Shown here: positions 36,182 to 44,550 of the stretch, in pieces
Numbering within the stretch: the first letter of the stretch is position 1
Layout: the number at the start of each line of letters is the position of its first letter
DNA from: Duganella sp. CF517
GTDB lineage: Bacteria; Pseudomonadota; Gammaproteobacteria; Burkholderiales; Burkholderiaceae_D
Assembly: GCF_900110275.1 (NCBI RefSeq)
Contig: NZ_FODC01000003.1
Location: 868,001-932,000 of the forward strand
DNA length: 64,000 nt
Direction of reading: 5' to 3'
Made by a program: the position numbers and the translations under genes
The notes under the pieces: model-generated
What the model was told of the DNA's origin: nothing
The model's database searches: none
What the model saw: only the letters and a program-made list of their open reading frames with translations

Positions 36182-37918
36182 TCAGCCTTTGACCTTGACG
36201 TAACGGCCCGGCGCCGCCTCGATGGCCTGGTAGGTGGCGTTGCCCGGCATGGCCTTCGGCTTGACATCCTTGCCGCCGTGCTCGGCGAGGAAGGCGGCCC
36301 ATTGCGGCCACCAGCTGCCCGGCGTCTCGGTCGCGCCGGCCATCCAGGCTTCCGGATCGAGCGGCTTGGCGGCGGCGCGGCCGGCCGGCTTGTCGTTGAT
36401 CCAGTAGCTGCGCTTGTTCTTGACCGGCGAATTGATCACGCCGGCGATGTGGCCGGAGGCGCCCAGCACGAAGCGGTTGGCCTTCGGCTTGCCCGGGTTG
36501 AGCAGGTTCATCGACCCGAACGCCGACGTCCACGGCACGATGTGGTCCTCGCGCGAACCGTAGACGAACACCGGGGCGTCGATCGTCGACAGGTCGACCG
36601 TGGCGCCGCCCACCGTCAGCTTGCCCGGCTCGCGCAGCCGGTTCTCCAGGTACATATTGCGCAGATAGTAGCAGAACATCGGGCCCGGCAGATTGGTGCT
36701 GTCCGAGTTCCAGTACAGCAGGTCGAACGGCGGCGGTTCATTGCCCTTCAAATAGTTCGACTGCACATAATTCCACACCAGGTCGTTCGGACGCAGGCTC
36801 GAGAAGGTGCTGGCCAGGTCGCGGCCGAGCATCAGGCCGCCCTCCTTGATCTGCTGCTCGCGCATCGACACCTGGGTCTCGTCGATGAACACGTCGAGCA
36901 CGCCGGTGTCGCTGAAGTCCAGCAGCGACGTCAGCAGCGTCAGGCTGGCGGCCGGGTTGTCGCCGCGCGCGGCCAGCACCGACAGCGCGGTCGACACCAG
37001 CGTGCCGCCGATGCAGAAACCGAACAGGTTCAGCTTGTCCTGCCCGCTGACCTCGCGCGTCACGCGGATCGCCTCGATCACGCCCTTTTCGATGTAATCG
37101 TCCCAGGTGGTGGCCTCGAGCGACTTGTCGGCGTTGACCCAGGAAATCATGAACACGGTGTTGCCCTGCTCGACCGCATAACGCACCAGCGAGTTTTCCG
37201 GCTGCAGGTCGAGGATGTAAAACTTGTTGATGCATGGCGGCACCATCAGCAGCGGGCGCTGGTGCACGGTGGCGGTGGCCGGCGTGTACTGGATCAGCTG
37301 GAACAGCGGGTTCTCGTGGATCACCGTGCCCGGAGTCGTCGCCAGGTTGCGGCCGACCTCGAACGCGCGCTCGTCGGACAGCGAAATATGCCCCTTGTTC
37401 ATGTCGGCCAGCATATTGGCCAGGCCCTTGGTCAGGCTCTCGCCCTTGGTCTCGATCAGCTTCTCTTGCGCTTCCGGATTGGTGGCGAGGAAATTGGCCG
37501 GCGACATGGCGTCGACGATCTGCTGCACGGCGAAACGGATCTTCTGTTTTTGATGACGGCTGGTCTCGACGGTGTCGACCATCGCGGTCAGGAATTTGGC
37601 GTTGAGCAGGTATGATGCCGCATTGAACGACGACATCGGATTGCCCTGCCAGGCAGGCGAGCTGAAGCGGCGATCCTGCAGCGCCGGGGTTTTGCCGGCC
37701 AAGAAGTCCTGCCACAACGCGCCGAAGTCTTCCAGATACTGGTTCTTCAGTTTCTCCATGGCCTGGGGTTGCACGGTGGCGCCGGCGTCCTGCATGATGG
37801 CGGCCAGCGGATTGGCGTCCGGGGCGGGGAGCTTGCTGAACCAGGATTGCCACTGGGCCGGGTCGCTCATCTGCGACATCCAGGCGTTGGCAATGGCTTG
37901 AGGATCGGGCACATTCAT
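36182..37918 (-). CDS. phaC: Class I poly(3-hydroxyalkanoate) synthase PhaC
   Basis: A 578-residue polymerase that joins hydroxyacyl-CoA units to make PHB-type storage polyester on granules. The lipase-like box is GFCIGG with nucleophile Cys302; Asp458 (REDHIVPW) and His490 (GASGHIAG) complete the triad. The N-terminal domain, LLMVPPCINKFYILDL and the long insertion before the Cys are of class I length. AGGGAA precedes the ATG. No phaA or phaB is in the window. Confidence 0.96.
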   Translation of the reverse strand: MNVPDPQAIANAWMSQMSDPAQWQSWFSKLPAPDANPLAAIMQDAGATVQPQAMEKLKNQYLEDFGALWQDFLAGKTPALQDRRFSSPAWQGNPMSSFNAASYLLNAKFLTAMVDTVETSRHQKQKIRFAVQQIVDAMSPANFLATNPEAQEKLIETKGESLTKGLANMLADMNKGHISLSDERAFEVGRNLATTPGTVIHENPLFQLIQYTPATATVHQRPLLMVPPCINKFYILDLQPENSLVRYAVEQGNTVFMISWVNADKSLEATTWDDYIEKGVIEAIRVTREVSGQDKLNLFGFCIGGTLVSTALSVLAARGDNPAASLTLLTSLLDFSDTGVLDVFIDETQVSMREQQIKEGGLMLGRDLASTFSSLRPNDLVWNYVQSNYLKGNEPPPFDLLYWNSDSTNLPGPMFCYYLRNMYLENRLREPGKLTVGGATVDLSTIDAPVFVYGSREDHIVPWTSAFGSMNLLNPGKPKANRFVLGASGHIAGVINSPVKNKRSYWINDKPAGRAAAKPLDPEAWMAGATETPGSWWPQWAAFLAEHGGKDVKPKAMPGNATYQAIEAAPGRYVKVKG

Positions 37919-37979
37919 GTTTGATTCCCTAAAAATAGTTTAAATATCTTTACCTGGACTGCTCAATGCTGAATTCTTT

Positions 37980-38219
37980 ATGCTGATCGTTGCGATTGCG
38001 TGGGTTTACGTCGTGGGACTGATGGCGCTCACCGAGCCCACCGTCGTTGCGGGAATTGTAACGTTTTTGTTCTACTGCGTGCTGCCGTTGGGCACCTTGA
38101 TGTATATCGCCGGCAGCGGCAAGCGCAAGGCCCGCCGCCGCGCCGAGGAACAGGCGGCCAGGGACGCGCGCGCCGCCGGCGCGGCCGAGGCCACCCCAGC
38201 GGCCAAGGGCGAAGACTAA
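37980..38219 (+). CDS. Small membrane protein of unknown function
   Basis: A 79-residue protein with two hydrophobic segments at residues 1-17 and 21-44 and a basic then Ala/Glu-rich cytoplasmic tail (KRKARRRAEEQAARDARAAG). There is no clear SD before the ATG. It is divergent from phaC and convergent with pgeF. I do not recognise a characterised family. Confidence 0.65.
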   Translation: MLIVAIAWVYVVGLMALTEPTVVAGIVTFLFYCVLPLGTLMYIAGSGKRKARRRAEEQAARDARAAGAAEATPAAKGED

Positions 38220-38236
38220 GCCCGCGCCGCGTCGCT

Positions 38237-39028
38237 TCATTTGAGCCAGATCAAGGAGGCCTGGCGGCCGGTGACGCCGTCGCGCCGGTAGGAATAAAAC
38301 CGGCCCGAATTGGAGACGGTGCAGTACTCGCCGCCATGCACCTGCATCACGCCGGCCCGGTGCAGCAGATAGCGCGCCAGCGCGTACAGGTCGCCCAGAT
38401 ACTTGCCGGGCTTGCCCTCGACGGGCGAGAACGCCGCCGTCACATGGCGCACGCCGGACTCGTCCAATGCGCCGTTGAGGAAGGCTTGCTTGACGTCCGG
38501 CCCGACCTCGAACTGGTAGGCGCCGATCGCCGGCCCCATCCACGCCATCAACTCGCCGGCGCCGAGCGCGCGCATCGATTCGACCGTATTCTCCAGCACG
38601 CCGGAGGCCAGGCCGCGCCAGCCGCAATGGGCGGCGCCGACGGTCTTGCCCCCGACGTCGCACAGCAGCACCGGCAGGCAGTCGGCGGTCATGATGACGC
38701 ACACCTTGCCGCGCACGTTGGTGACGCTGGCGTCGGCTTCTGGCACCTGTTGCGGCGGCAGCGCCGCCAGGTCGACCACGGCGGTGCCGTGCACCTGCGT
38801 CAGCCAGGCCGGGTCGGACGGCAGCATGCCGCGCAGCAGCGCGCGGTTGTGGGCGACGTTGTGCGGCTGGTCGCCGACGTGGGTGCCCAGGTTCAGGCCG
38901 CCCTGCCCCATGCCGTCGTCATAGGGCGCGGGGCTGACGCCGCCGCGCCGGGTGGTCGACAGGGTGCCGACATTGGCGGGCAGGCCCGGCCATTTCGGCA
39001 TCAACCATTGCTGATGGATAGCGTTCAA
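38237..39028 (-). CDS. pgeF: PgeF/YfiH-family purine nucleoside phosphorylase-like multicopper-type protein
   Basis: A 263-residue cytosolic protein of the laccase/YfiH fold; E. coli and related members act on purine nucleosides and help peptidoglycan editing. Family segments are TTRRGGVSPAPYD, LTQVHGTAVVDL, MTADCLPVLLCD, AAHCGWRGL and the C-terminal CTVSNSGRFYSYRRDG, which supply the His/Cys/His metal site. The start shown is a TTG whose TTGA overlaps the rluD stop; an ATG at 39001 is the alternative and would trim nine residues. It is co-transcribed with rluD. Confidence 0.92.
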   Translation of the reverse strand: MNAIHQQWLMPKWPGLPANVGTLSTTRRGGVSPAPYDDGMGQGGLNLGTHVGDQPHNVAHNRALLRGMLPSDPAWLTQVHGTAVVDLAALPPQQVPEADASVTNVRGKVCVIMTADCLPVLLCDVGGKTVGAAHCGWRGLASGVLENTVESMRALGAGELMAWMGPAIGAYQFEVGPDVKQAFLNGALDESGVRHVTAAFSPVEGKPGKYLGDLYALARYLLHRAGVMQVHGGEYCTVSNSGRFYSYRRDGVTGRQASLIWLK

Positions 39029-40092
39029 ACTTGTTCCGGTTCCTCGATGCCGGCCTTGGCGATGAGCTCGGCGAAATCCTCGGCAAGCGGCACCAGCCAC
39101 TCACATTGCTCGCCCGTGGCCGGGTGCACCAGGCCCAGGCGCCGCGCCTGCAAGGCCTGACGCGGAAAGACACTGGCCAAATGCTGCTTGCCATACATCA
39201 CATCGCCAACCAGCGAGAAGCCGATCGACATCATGTGCACGCGAATCTGGTGCGTACGGCCCGTTTCCAGGCGGCACTGCATCAGGCTGACGGGGCGCCG
39301 GTCCAGATCTCCGCTGGCCAGCAACTCGTAGTGCGTGATGGCCGGCTTGGCGGAAAAATTGTTCGACACCGCCATCTTGATGCGGTCCTTCGGGTGGCGT
39401 CCCATCGATGCGTCAATAGTACCGCTAACGCGCGGCGTGCCCCACACCAAAGCGAAATACTCGCGCTTGACGGTGCGCGCGGCCAACTGGCGCACCAGAT
39501 CGGTCTGGGCCGGCAAGGTCTTGCCGACGACCATCAGGCCGCTGGTGTCCTTGTCCAAGCGGTGGACGATGCCGGCGCGCGGCACGCCCGACAGCTGCGG
39601 GCAATGGTGCAGCAGGCCGTTGAGCAGGGTGCCGGACCAGTTGCCGGCGCCCGGATGGACCACCAGGCCGGCCGGTTTGTTGATGACGATCAGGTGCTCA
39701 TCTTCATAAACGATGTTAAGTTCCATCGCTTCCGGTTTAAAAGCCTCGTCTTCCGGCGCCGGTTGGGGCAGAATGACGATCTTCTCGTCGCCGTAGACCG
39801 TGTCCTTGTTGCTTTTAGCCACTTTGCCATCGACCGTGACGAAGCCGTCGTCGATCCACATTTGCAGGCGGCCGCGCGAAAACTGCGGCACCAGCTTGGA
39901 AATGACTTTGTCCAGGCGCTGGCCGCACGCTTCCGGTGTCAGTTCCAGTTCGATCGGAGCCAGGCCGTCATCGTCGTCGCCGTAGTCGCCATCCTGGACT
40001 TCGAGTTCTGCGGGCAGGTCGGCGTCGGATTGGCGGTTGTGCTCGTGCGTGGTGGAGGATTCGGCCAAATTCGGCTTTGGAGTTAATATCAC
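39025..40092 (-). CDS. rluD: 23S rRNA pseudouridine synthase RluD
   Basis: A 355-residue enzyme that forms pseudouridines in helix 69 of 23S rRNA. An N-terminal S4 domain (GRLQMWIDDGFVTVDGKV) precedes the catalytic domain with the motif HRLDKDTSGLMVV containing the catalytic Asp, and RTHQIRVHM near the end. A longer acidic N-terminus (GDYGDDDDG) is typical of Burkholderiales. The start is a GTG. The gene is divergent from bamD, a conserved arrangement in betaproteobacteria. Confidence 0.95.
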   Translation of the reverse strand: MILTPKPNLAESSTTHEHNRQSDADLPAELEVQDGDYGDDDDGLAPIELELTPEACGQRLDKVISKLVPQFSRGRLQMWIDDGFVTVDGKVAKSNKDTVYGDEKIVILPQPAPEDEAFKPEAMELNIVYEDEHLIVINKPAGLVVHPGAGNWSGTLLNGLLHHCPQLSGVPRAGIVHRLDKDTSGLMVVGKTLPAQTDLVRQLAARTVKREYFALVWGTPRVSGTIDASMGRHPKDRIKMAVSNNFSAKPAITHYELLASGDLDRRPVSLMQCRLETGRTHQIRVHMMSIGFSLVGDVMYGKQHLASVFPRQALQARRLGLVHPATGEQCEWLVPLAEDFAELIAKAGIEEPEQV

Positions 40093-40107
40093 GGCATTCC
40101 CATCGGC

Positions 40108-40113
40108 TATAAT
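40108..40113 (+). promoter_or_regulatory. Candidate -10 element of bamD
   Basis: TATAAT 44 bp upstream of the bamD ATG, in the short rluD-bamD divergent region. No clear -35. Confidence 0.35.
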
Positions 40114-40157
40114 CAGCCTATTGTAAAACTTTGGTTAAACAGCTTCTTGCAAAACAT

Positions 40158-40958
40158 ATGCAAAAAAAATTATCGGTAGTCGCAGCAACGTTGGTTCTGC
40201 TTAGTTTGTCCGCTTGCGGCATTTTCTCGGATAAAGTTGACGAGACAAAAGGTTGGACAGCTTCGAAATTATACTCGGAGGCGACCGAAGAACTCGAAGG
40301 TGCCCACTACGAGCGCGCGATTCAGCTGTACGAGCGCCTGGAATCGAGCTATCCGTTCGGTACCTACGCCCAGCAGGCGCAGATGCAGATCGCCTACGCC
40401 TATTACAAGGCGCAGGACCAGGCCCAGGCGCTGGCGGCCGTGGAGCGCTTCATCAAGCTGCACCCGAACCACAACAACGTCGACTACATGTACTACCTGC
40501 GCGGGCTGATCAACTTCAACGACCAGATCGGCTTCCTGAACTTCATCTACGCCCAGGACACGACCGAGCGCGACCCGAAGGCCACGCGCGAAGCCTACGC
40601 CGCGTTCAAGCAGCTGGTGGATAAGTTCCCGAACAGTAAGTATACGCCGGACGCGCTGGACCGCATGCGCTATCTGACCAACGCCATGGCCTCGTACGAG
40701 GTGCACGTGGCGCGCTACTACTACCGCCGGGGCGCCTATCTGGCGGCGGCCAACCGGGCGATGGGCATCATGAGCGACTACCGCGACTCGCCGGCGATTG
40801 AAGAGGCGCTGTTCATCATGATCCGCAGCTACGACAAGCTGGGCATGACCGAATTGCGCGACGACACCATGCGCGTGTTCAAGCTGAACTACCCGACCAG
40901 CAAATTCCTCGACGAAGGCAAAAAAGCCGAACGTCACTGGTGGAAACTCTGGAATTAA
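40158..40958 (+). CDS. bamD: Outer membrane assembly lipoprotein BamD
   Basis: A 266-residue essential lipoprotein of the BAM complex that folds outer-membrane proteins. The signal peptide ends in a lipobox LSAC near residue 20. TPR repeats follow: YSEATEELEGAHYERAIQLYERLESSYPFG and later units. The Trp-rich C-terminus (ERHWWKLW) is normal. The ATG at 40158 (MQKKLSVV) gives a proper lipoprotein signal. It ends at a strong bidirectional terminator. Confidence 0.95.
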   Translation: MQKKLSVVAATLVLLSLSACGIFSDKVDETKGWTASKLYSEATEELEGAHYERAIQLYERLESSYPFGTYAQQAQMQIAYAYYKAQDQAQALAAVERFIKLHPNHNNVDYMYYLRGLINFNDQIGFLNFIYAQDTTERDPKATREAYAAFKQLVDKFPNSKYTPDALDRMRYLTNAMASYEVHVARYYYRRGAYLAAANRAMGIMSDYRDSPAIEEALFIMIRSYDKLGMTELRDDTMRVFKLNYPTSKFLDEGKKAERHWWKLWN

Positions 40959-40959
40959 C

Positions 40960-40988
40960 AAAAAACCGGGATGCGCTCCCGGTTTTTT
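40960..40988. terminator. Bidirectional Rho-independent terminator between bamD and yaaA
   Basis: AAAAAACCGGGA, loop TGCGC, TCCCGGTTTTTT: a perfect 12-bp stem with A and T tracts on both sides. It begins 2 bp after the bamD stop and serves the convergent yaaA as well. Confidence 0.95.
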
Positions 40989-41015
40989 GTTAGCGCACGG
41001 CGCCTTTACCCATTT

Positions 41016-41786
41016 TTACGCGGCCACCTTGCGGCGGAAAATCCAGGTGCCGTCGGTCGAATCCTTCTTATCGAACGCATAACCGTCGACATCGAATTTC
41101 TTCAATTTTTGCGGATCGGTGATGCCCTTGACGGCGGCGTAGCGCGCCATCAGGCCGCGCGCCCGTTTGGCGTAGAAGGAAATGATTTTATACTTGCCGT
41201 TCTTCCAGTCCTCGAATTGCGGCGTGATCACCGGCACATCGAGCAGCTTGGGCTTGACCGACTTGAAATATTCTTCGGACGCCAGGTTGACCAGGGTGCC
41301 GGCGCCCTGCTCGCCGGCGGTCTTGTTCAGCGCCCGGGTGATGGTGTCGCCCCAGAAGTCGTACAGGTTCTTGCCGCGCGGGTTGCTCAGGCGCGTGCCC
41401 ATCTCGAGCCGGTGCGGATGGATCAAATCGAGCGGACGCAGCATGCCGTACAGTCCGGACAGGATGCGGATGCGCGACTGCGCGTAGTCCAGTTGCTTCG
41501 GCGTCAAGGTGCGCGCCTCCAGTCCGCCGTAGACATCGCCGTTGAAGGCCATGACGGCCTGGCGGCCCTCGGCGGTGTCGTGCGTCCACGATGCGTAGCG
41601 GGCGACGTTGAGCGCCGACAGGTTGTCGGACAGATCCATCAGCTCGCCGATCTGCACCGGCGAAAATTCGCGCAGGCGCTCGATCAGTTGCGCCGAGTGG
41701 TCGAGGAAAGCGGGTTGGGAGTGCAGCTTGGTGGTCGGGGGCGTCTCCAGGTCGAGACTTTTGGCGGGCGAAAGCACTATCAGCAT
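41016..41786 (-). CDS. yaaA: Peroxide stress protein YaaA (DUF328)
   Basis: A 256-residue cytosolic protein that lowers free iron and limits Fenton damage in E. coli. [11 protein letters not shown] at the N-terminus, [24 protein letters not shown] and NLASEEYFK in the middle are YaaA hallmarks. The ATG at 41786 (MLIVLSPAK) matches the family start; the longer ORF adds ten non-conserved residues. Confidence 0.95.
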   Translation of the reverse strand: MLIVLSPAKSLDLETPPTTKLHSQPAFLDHSAQLIERLREFSPVQIGELMDLSDNLSALNVARYASWTHDTAEGRQAVMAFNGDVYGGLEARTLTPKQLDYAQSRIRILSGLYGMLRPLDLIHPHRLEMGTRLSNPRGKNLYDFWGDTITRALNKTAGEQGAGTLVNLASEEYFKSVKPKLLDVPVITPQFEDWKNGKYKIISFYAKRARGLMARYAAVKGITDPQKLKKFDVDGYAFDKKDSTDGTWIFRRKVAA

Positions 41787-41838
41787 AAGATTTCTACGAA
41801 GTCCAAATAATTTCAAATAAGCCTACTTAACTTCCGAC

Positions 41839-42288
41839 ATGATACCTGTTCCAACAAATCCCGCACCGGCCCGCATCGTCATCGACACCAACGTCTGCCT
41901 CGACCTGTTCGTGTTCCACGATCCGCGCTGGGCCGACCTGCTGGCCGCGCTCGAAAGCGGCGCCGTCGAAGCCGTCACCCGCGCCGATTGCCGCGACGAA
42001 TACAACATCGTGCTGCACTACTCCCACCTGCCGCTCGACGAGGCCAGCCGGCCGCTGGCGGCGGCGCGCTTCGACGCGCTGATCAAGGTGGTCGCGCCGG
42101 CCGAGTCCGGCATTCGCCTGCCCGTCTGCACCGACAAGGACGATCAAAAGTTCCTCGAGGTGGCGCGCGACGCCGGCGCCGAGGTGCTCATCACCAAGGA
42201 CAAGGCGCTGCTCAAACTGGCGCGCCGCCTCGCCAAGGCGGGCATGTTCAAGGTCGTCGTGCCGGAGGCGTGGCGGCTCGAACGATAG
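41839..42288 (+). CDS. PIN-domain putative toxin (TIGR00305-like), no antitoxin
   Basis: A 149-residue PIN-fold protein, likely a Mg2+-dependent ribonuclease. The acidic residues are in VIDTNVCLDLF (Asp16), CRDEY and CTDKDDQKFLEVA. ITKDKALLKLA follows the last acidic motif. It belongs to the family annotated as 'toxin component, PIN family', but no antitoxin-like ORF overlaps either end: yaaA lies 52 bp upstream on the other strand and an aminotransferase 68 bp downstream. It may be a housekeeping nuclease. Confidence 0.85.
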   Translation: MIPVPTNPAPARIVIDTNVCLDLFVFHDPRWADLLAALESGAVEAVTRADCRDEYNIVLHYSHLPLDEASRPLAAARFDALIKVVAPAESGIRLPVCTDKDDQKFLEVARDAGAEVLITKDKALLKLARRLAKAGMFKVVVPEAWRLER

Positions 42289-42356
42289 ATTTTTTACGCA
42301 ACACCAAAGCGCGCGCGCTGAGCTAGAATAGGTCATTCGTTCACTCTCCAGCCGCC

Positions 42357-43547
42357 ATGAATAGCCGCAACGATCTCCATACCGATCTTCCGTTGACGCC
42401 GACCCTGACCAGCCGCCTGCCGGCCGTCGGCACCACCGTTTTCACGCGCATGTCGACGCTGGCCGCGCAGTCCGGCGCCGTCAACCTGGGCCAGGGCTTC
42501 CCCGATTTTTCGTGCGAGCGCAGCCTGCTGCAGGCCGTCACCGACGCCATGCAGGCCGACTTCAACCAGTATCCGATGATGAGCGGCGCGCCCGTGCTGC
42601 GCAAGGCCATCGTCGCCAAGATCGCGGCCCTGTACGGCCACCAGTACGACGTCGACACCGACATCACCGTCACCGCCGGCGCCACGCAGGCGCTGACCAC
42701 GGCCATCCTGTGCTGCGTGCATCCGGGCGACGAGGTGATCGTCATCGAGCCGGTCTACGACAGCTATGTGCCGGCGATCAATCTCGCCGGCGGCGTGGCC
42801 GTCGGCGTGCAGATGGAGATGGGGCCGACCGGCTACACGGTGCCGTGGGCCAAGGTGGCCGCCGCCGTCAGCGGCAAGACGCGGCTGATCGTCATCAACA
42901 CGCCGCACAACCCGACCGGCAGCGTGCTGCGCGGCGCCGACATGCACGCGCTGGCCGACATCGTGCGCGGCACCAACATCCTGATCCTGTCGGACGAAGT
43001 CTACGAACACATGGTCTACGACGGCCAGCGCCACGAGTCCGTGTGCCGCCACGCCGAGCTGGCCGCGCGCGCCTTCGTCGTCTCCAGCTTCGGCAAGACC
43101 TACCACGTGACCGGCTGGAAGCTCGGCTATGTGGCCGCGCCGCCGGCGCTGACGGCCGAGTTCCGCAAGGTCCACCAGTACAACGTCTTCAGCGTCAACA
43201 CGCCGATGCAACATGGCGTGGCCGGCTACATGGCCGATCCGGCGCCGTACCTGACCTTGCCGGCGTTCTACCAGCGCAAGCGCGACCTGTTCCGCGACGG
43301 CCTGGCCGGCAGCCGCTTCGAACTGCTGCCGGCCGACGGCACCTATTTCCAGTGCGTGCGCTACGACAAAATCTCGACGCGGACCGAGGCCGAATTCGCC
43401 GAGTGGCTGACCACCGAGATCAAGGTCGCGGCGATCCCGGTGTCGGCGTTTTACCAGCAAGGCAAGGAGTCCGGCATCGTGCGCTTCTGCTTCGCCAAAC
43501 GAGACGAGACCTTGGCGCTCGCGCTGGAGCGGCTGGGCAAAGTATAA
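42357..43547 (+). CDS. PLP-dependent methionine aminotransferase (YbdL-like)
   Basis: A 396-residue class I aminotransferase of the KAT/YbdL branch that transaminates methionine or aromatic amino acids with 2-oxoacids, likely in methionine salvage. The PLP lysine is in SSFGKTYHVTGWKLGY. NLGQGFPDF near residue 43 and NTPHNPTGSV are conserved. The HD-GYP gene follows 15 bp later, so they may share a transcript. A possible -10 (TAGAAT) lies at 42324-42329. Confidence 0.93.
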   Translation: MNSRNDLHTDLPLTPTLTSRLPAVGTTVFTRMSTLAAQSGAVNLGQGFPDFSCERSLLQAVTDAMQADFNQYPMMSGAPVLRKAIVAKIAALYGHQYDVDTDITVTAGATQALTTAILCCVHPGDEVIVIEPVYDSYVPAINLAGGVAVGVQMEMGPTGYTVPWAKVAAAVSGKTRLIVINTPHNPTGSVLRGADMHALADIVRGTNILILSDEVYEHMVYDGQRHESVCRHAELAARAFVVSSFGKTYHVTGWKLGYVAAPPALTAEFRKVHQYNVFSVNTPMQHGVAGYMADPAPYLTLPAFYQRKRDLFRDGLAGSRFELLPADGTYFQCVRYDKISTRTEAEFAEWLTTEIKVAAIPVSAFYQQGKESGIVRFCFAKRDETLALALERLGKV

Positions 43548-43562
43548 ATCGGGGACATCATC

Positions 43563-44543
43563 ATGGCCGATACCAAACACCGCGACCCGCCGGGCGTCGC
43601 CACGCTGGCGCAAGCGGCGCCGCCGTCGGTGCTGCACCAACTGAACGTGTCGAACCGGCGGCTGGAGCGGCTGCTGCAAAACCTGCGCAACGAGCACGAC
43701 GCCGAAAGCGAGCTGCGCGACATCGCCCGCGAGGTGGTGCGCGCCGTCGACCTCAATCCCGACGTCGCCCTCGCCTGCATCTTCCTGTGCCAGATCGCCG
43801 GCAGCTACGCGGTGCGCCACTGCATCGAGACGGCGGTGGTCATCGTCGTCATGTCGCGCAGCCTCGGCAAGGCCGACGCCGACACCCTGACCGTCACGGC
43901 GGCCGCGCTGACGATGAACGTCGGCATGCTGCGCCACCACGAGAGTTTCCAGAACAAGCACAGCCTGAGCACGGAAGAAATGGCCATCGTGCACCGCCAC
44001 CCGGCCGACAGCGCCGACCTGCTCAAGTGCGCCGGCATCGAGGACGAGGAATGGATTTCGTGCGTGCTGCTGCACCACGAGAACGATGAGGGCAGCGGCT
44101 ACCCGGCCGGCATCGCCAGTCCGCAGGTGACGTTCAACGCCAAGCTGCTCAGCCTGGCCGACCGCTATTGCGCGCAAGTGTCGGCGCGCAACTACCGGCG
44201 CTCGGTGCTGCCGGACCAGGCGCTGCGCAACCTGATGGGCGACAAGGGCTCGCCGGTCGATCCGGCGCTGGCCCTGCATTTCCAGCGCGAACTGGGCGAC
44301 TTCCCGCCCGGCTGCCTGGTGCGGCTGGCCAGCGGCGAGATCGGCGTCGTCAGCCAGCGCCTGGCCGGCGGCGACGCGTTGCAGGTGCACCGCCTGCGCG
44401 ACGCTTCCGGCGCGCCGATACCGCCGGCCGACCAGCGCGGCGCCGCCGGCGAGCGCCACACGATCGCCGAGGCGCTCAGCGAGGACCAGGCCGCGATCCG
44501 CTTCAGCATGAAGCAGATCTGGGGCCCGCAGGCCAGCCTGTAG
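43563..44543 (+). CDS. HD-GYP-like protein with degenerate metal site
   Basis: A 326-residue cytoplasmic protein with the HD-GYP fold: HCIETAVVIVV, AALTMNVGMLRHH, VHRHPADSADLL, then LLHHENDEGSGYP and LLSLADRYCA. The GYP loop and several histidines are kept, but the HD pair normally written HDIGK is replaced by MNVGM. That Asp/His binds the catalytic metals in c-di-GMP phosphodiesterases, so the protein is probably inactive and may bind c-di-GMP or a protein partner. An N-terminal 70-residue helical region precedes the domain. Confidence 0.85.
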   Translation: MADTKHRDPPGVATLAQAAPPSVLHQLNVSNRRLERLLQNLRNEHDAESELRDIAREVVRAVDLNPDVALACIFLCQIAGSYAVRHCIETAVVIVVMSRSLGKADADTLTVTAAALTMNVGMLRHHESFQNKHSLSTEEMAIVHRHPADSADLLKCAGIEDEEWISCVLLHHENDEGSGYPAGIASPQVTFNAKLLSLADRYCAQVSARNYRRSVLPDQALRNLMGDKGSPVDPALALHFQRELGDFPPGCLVRLASGEIGVVSQRLAGGDALQVHRLRDASGAPIPPADQRGAAGERHTIAEALSEDQAAIRFSMKQIWGPQASL

Positions 44544-44550
44544 CGCCCGG

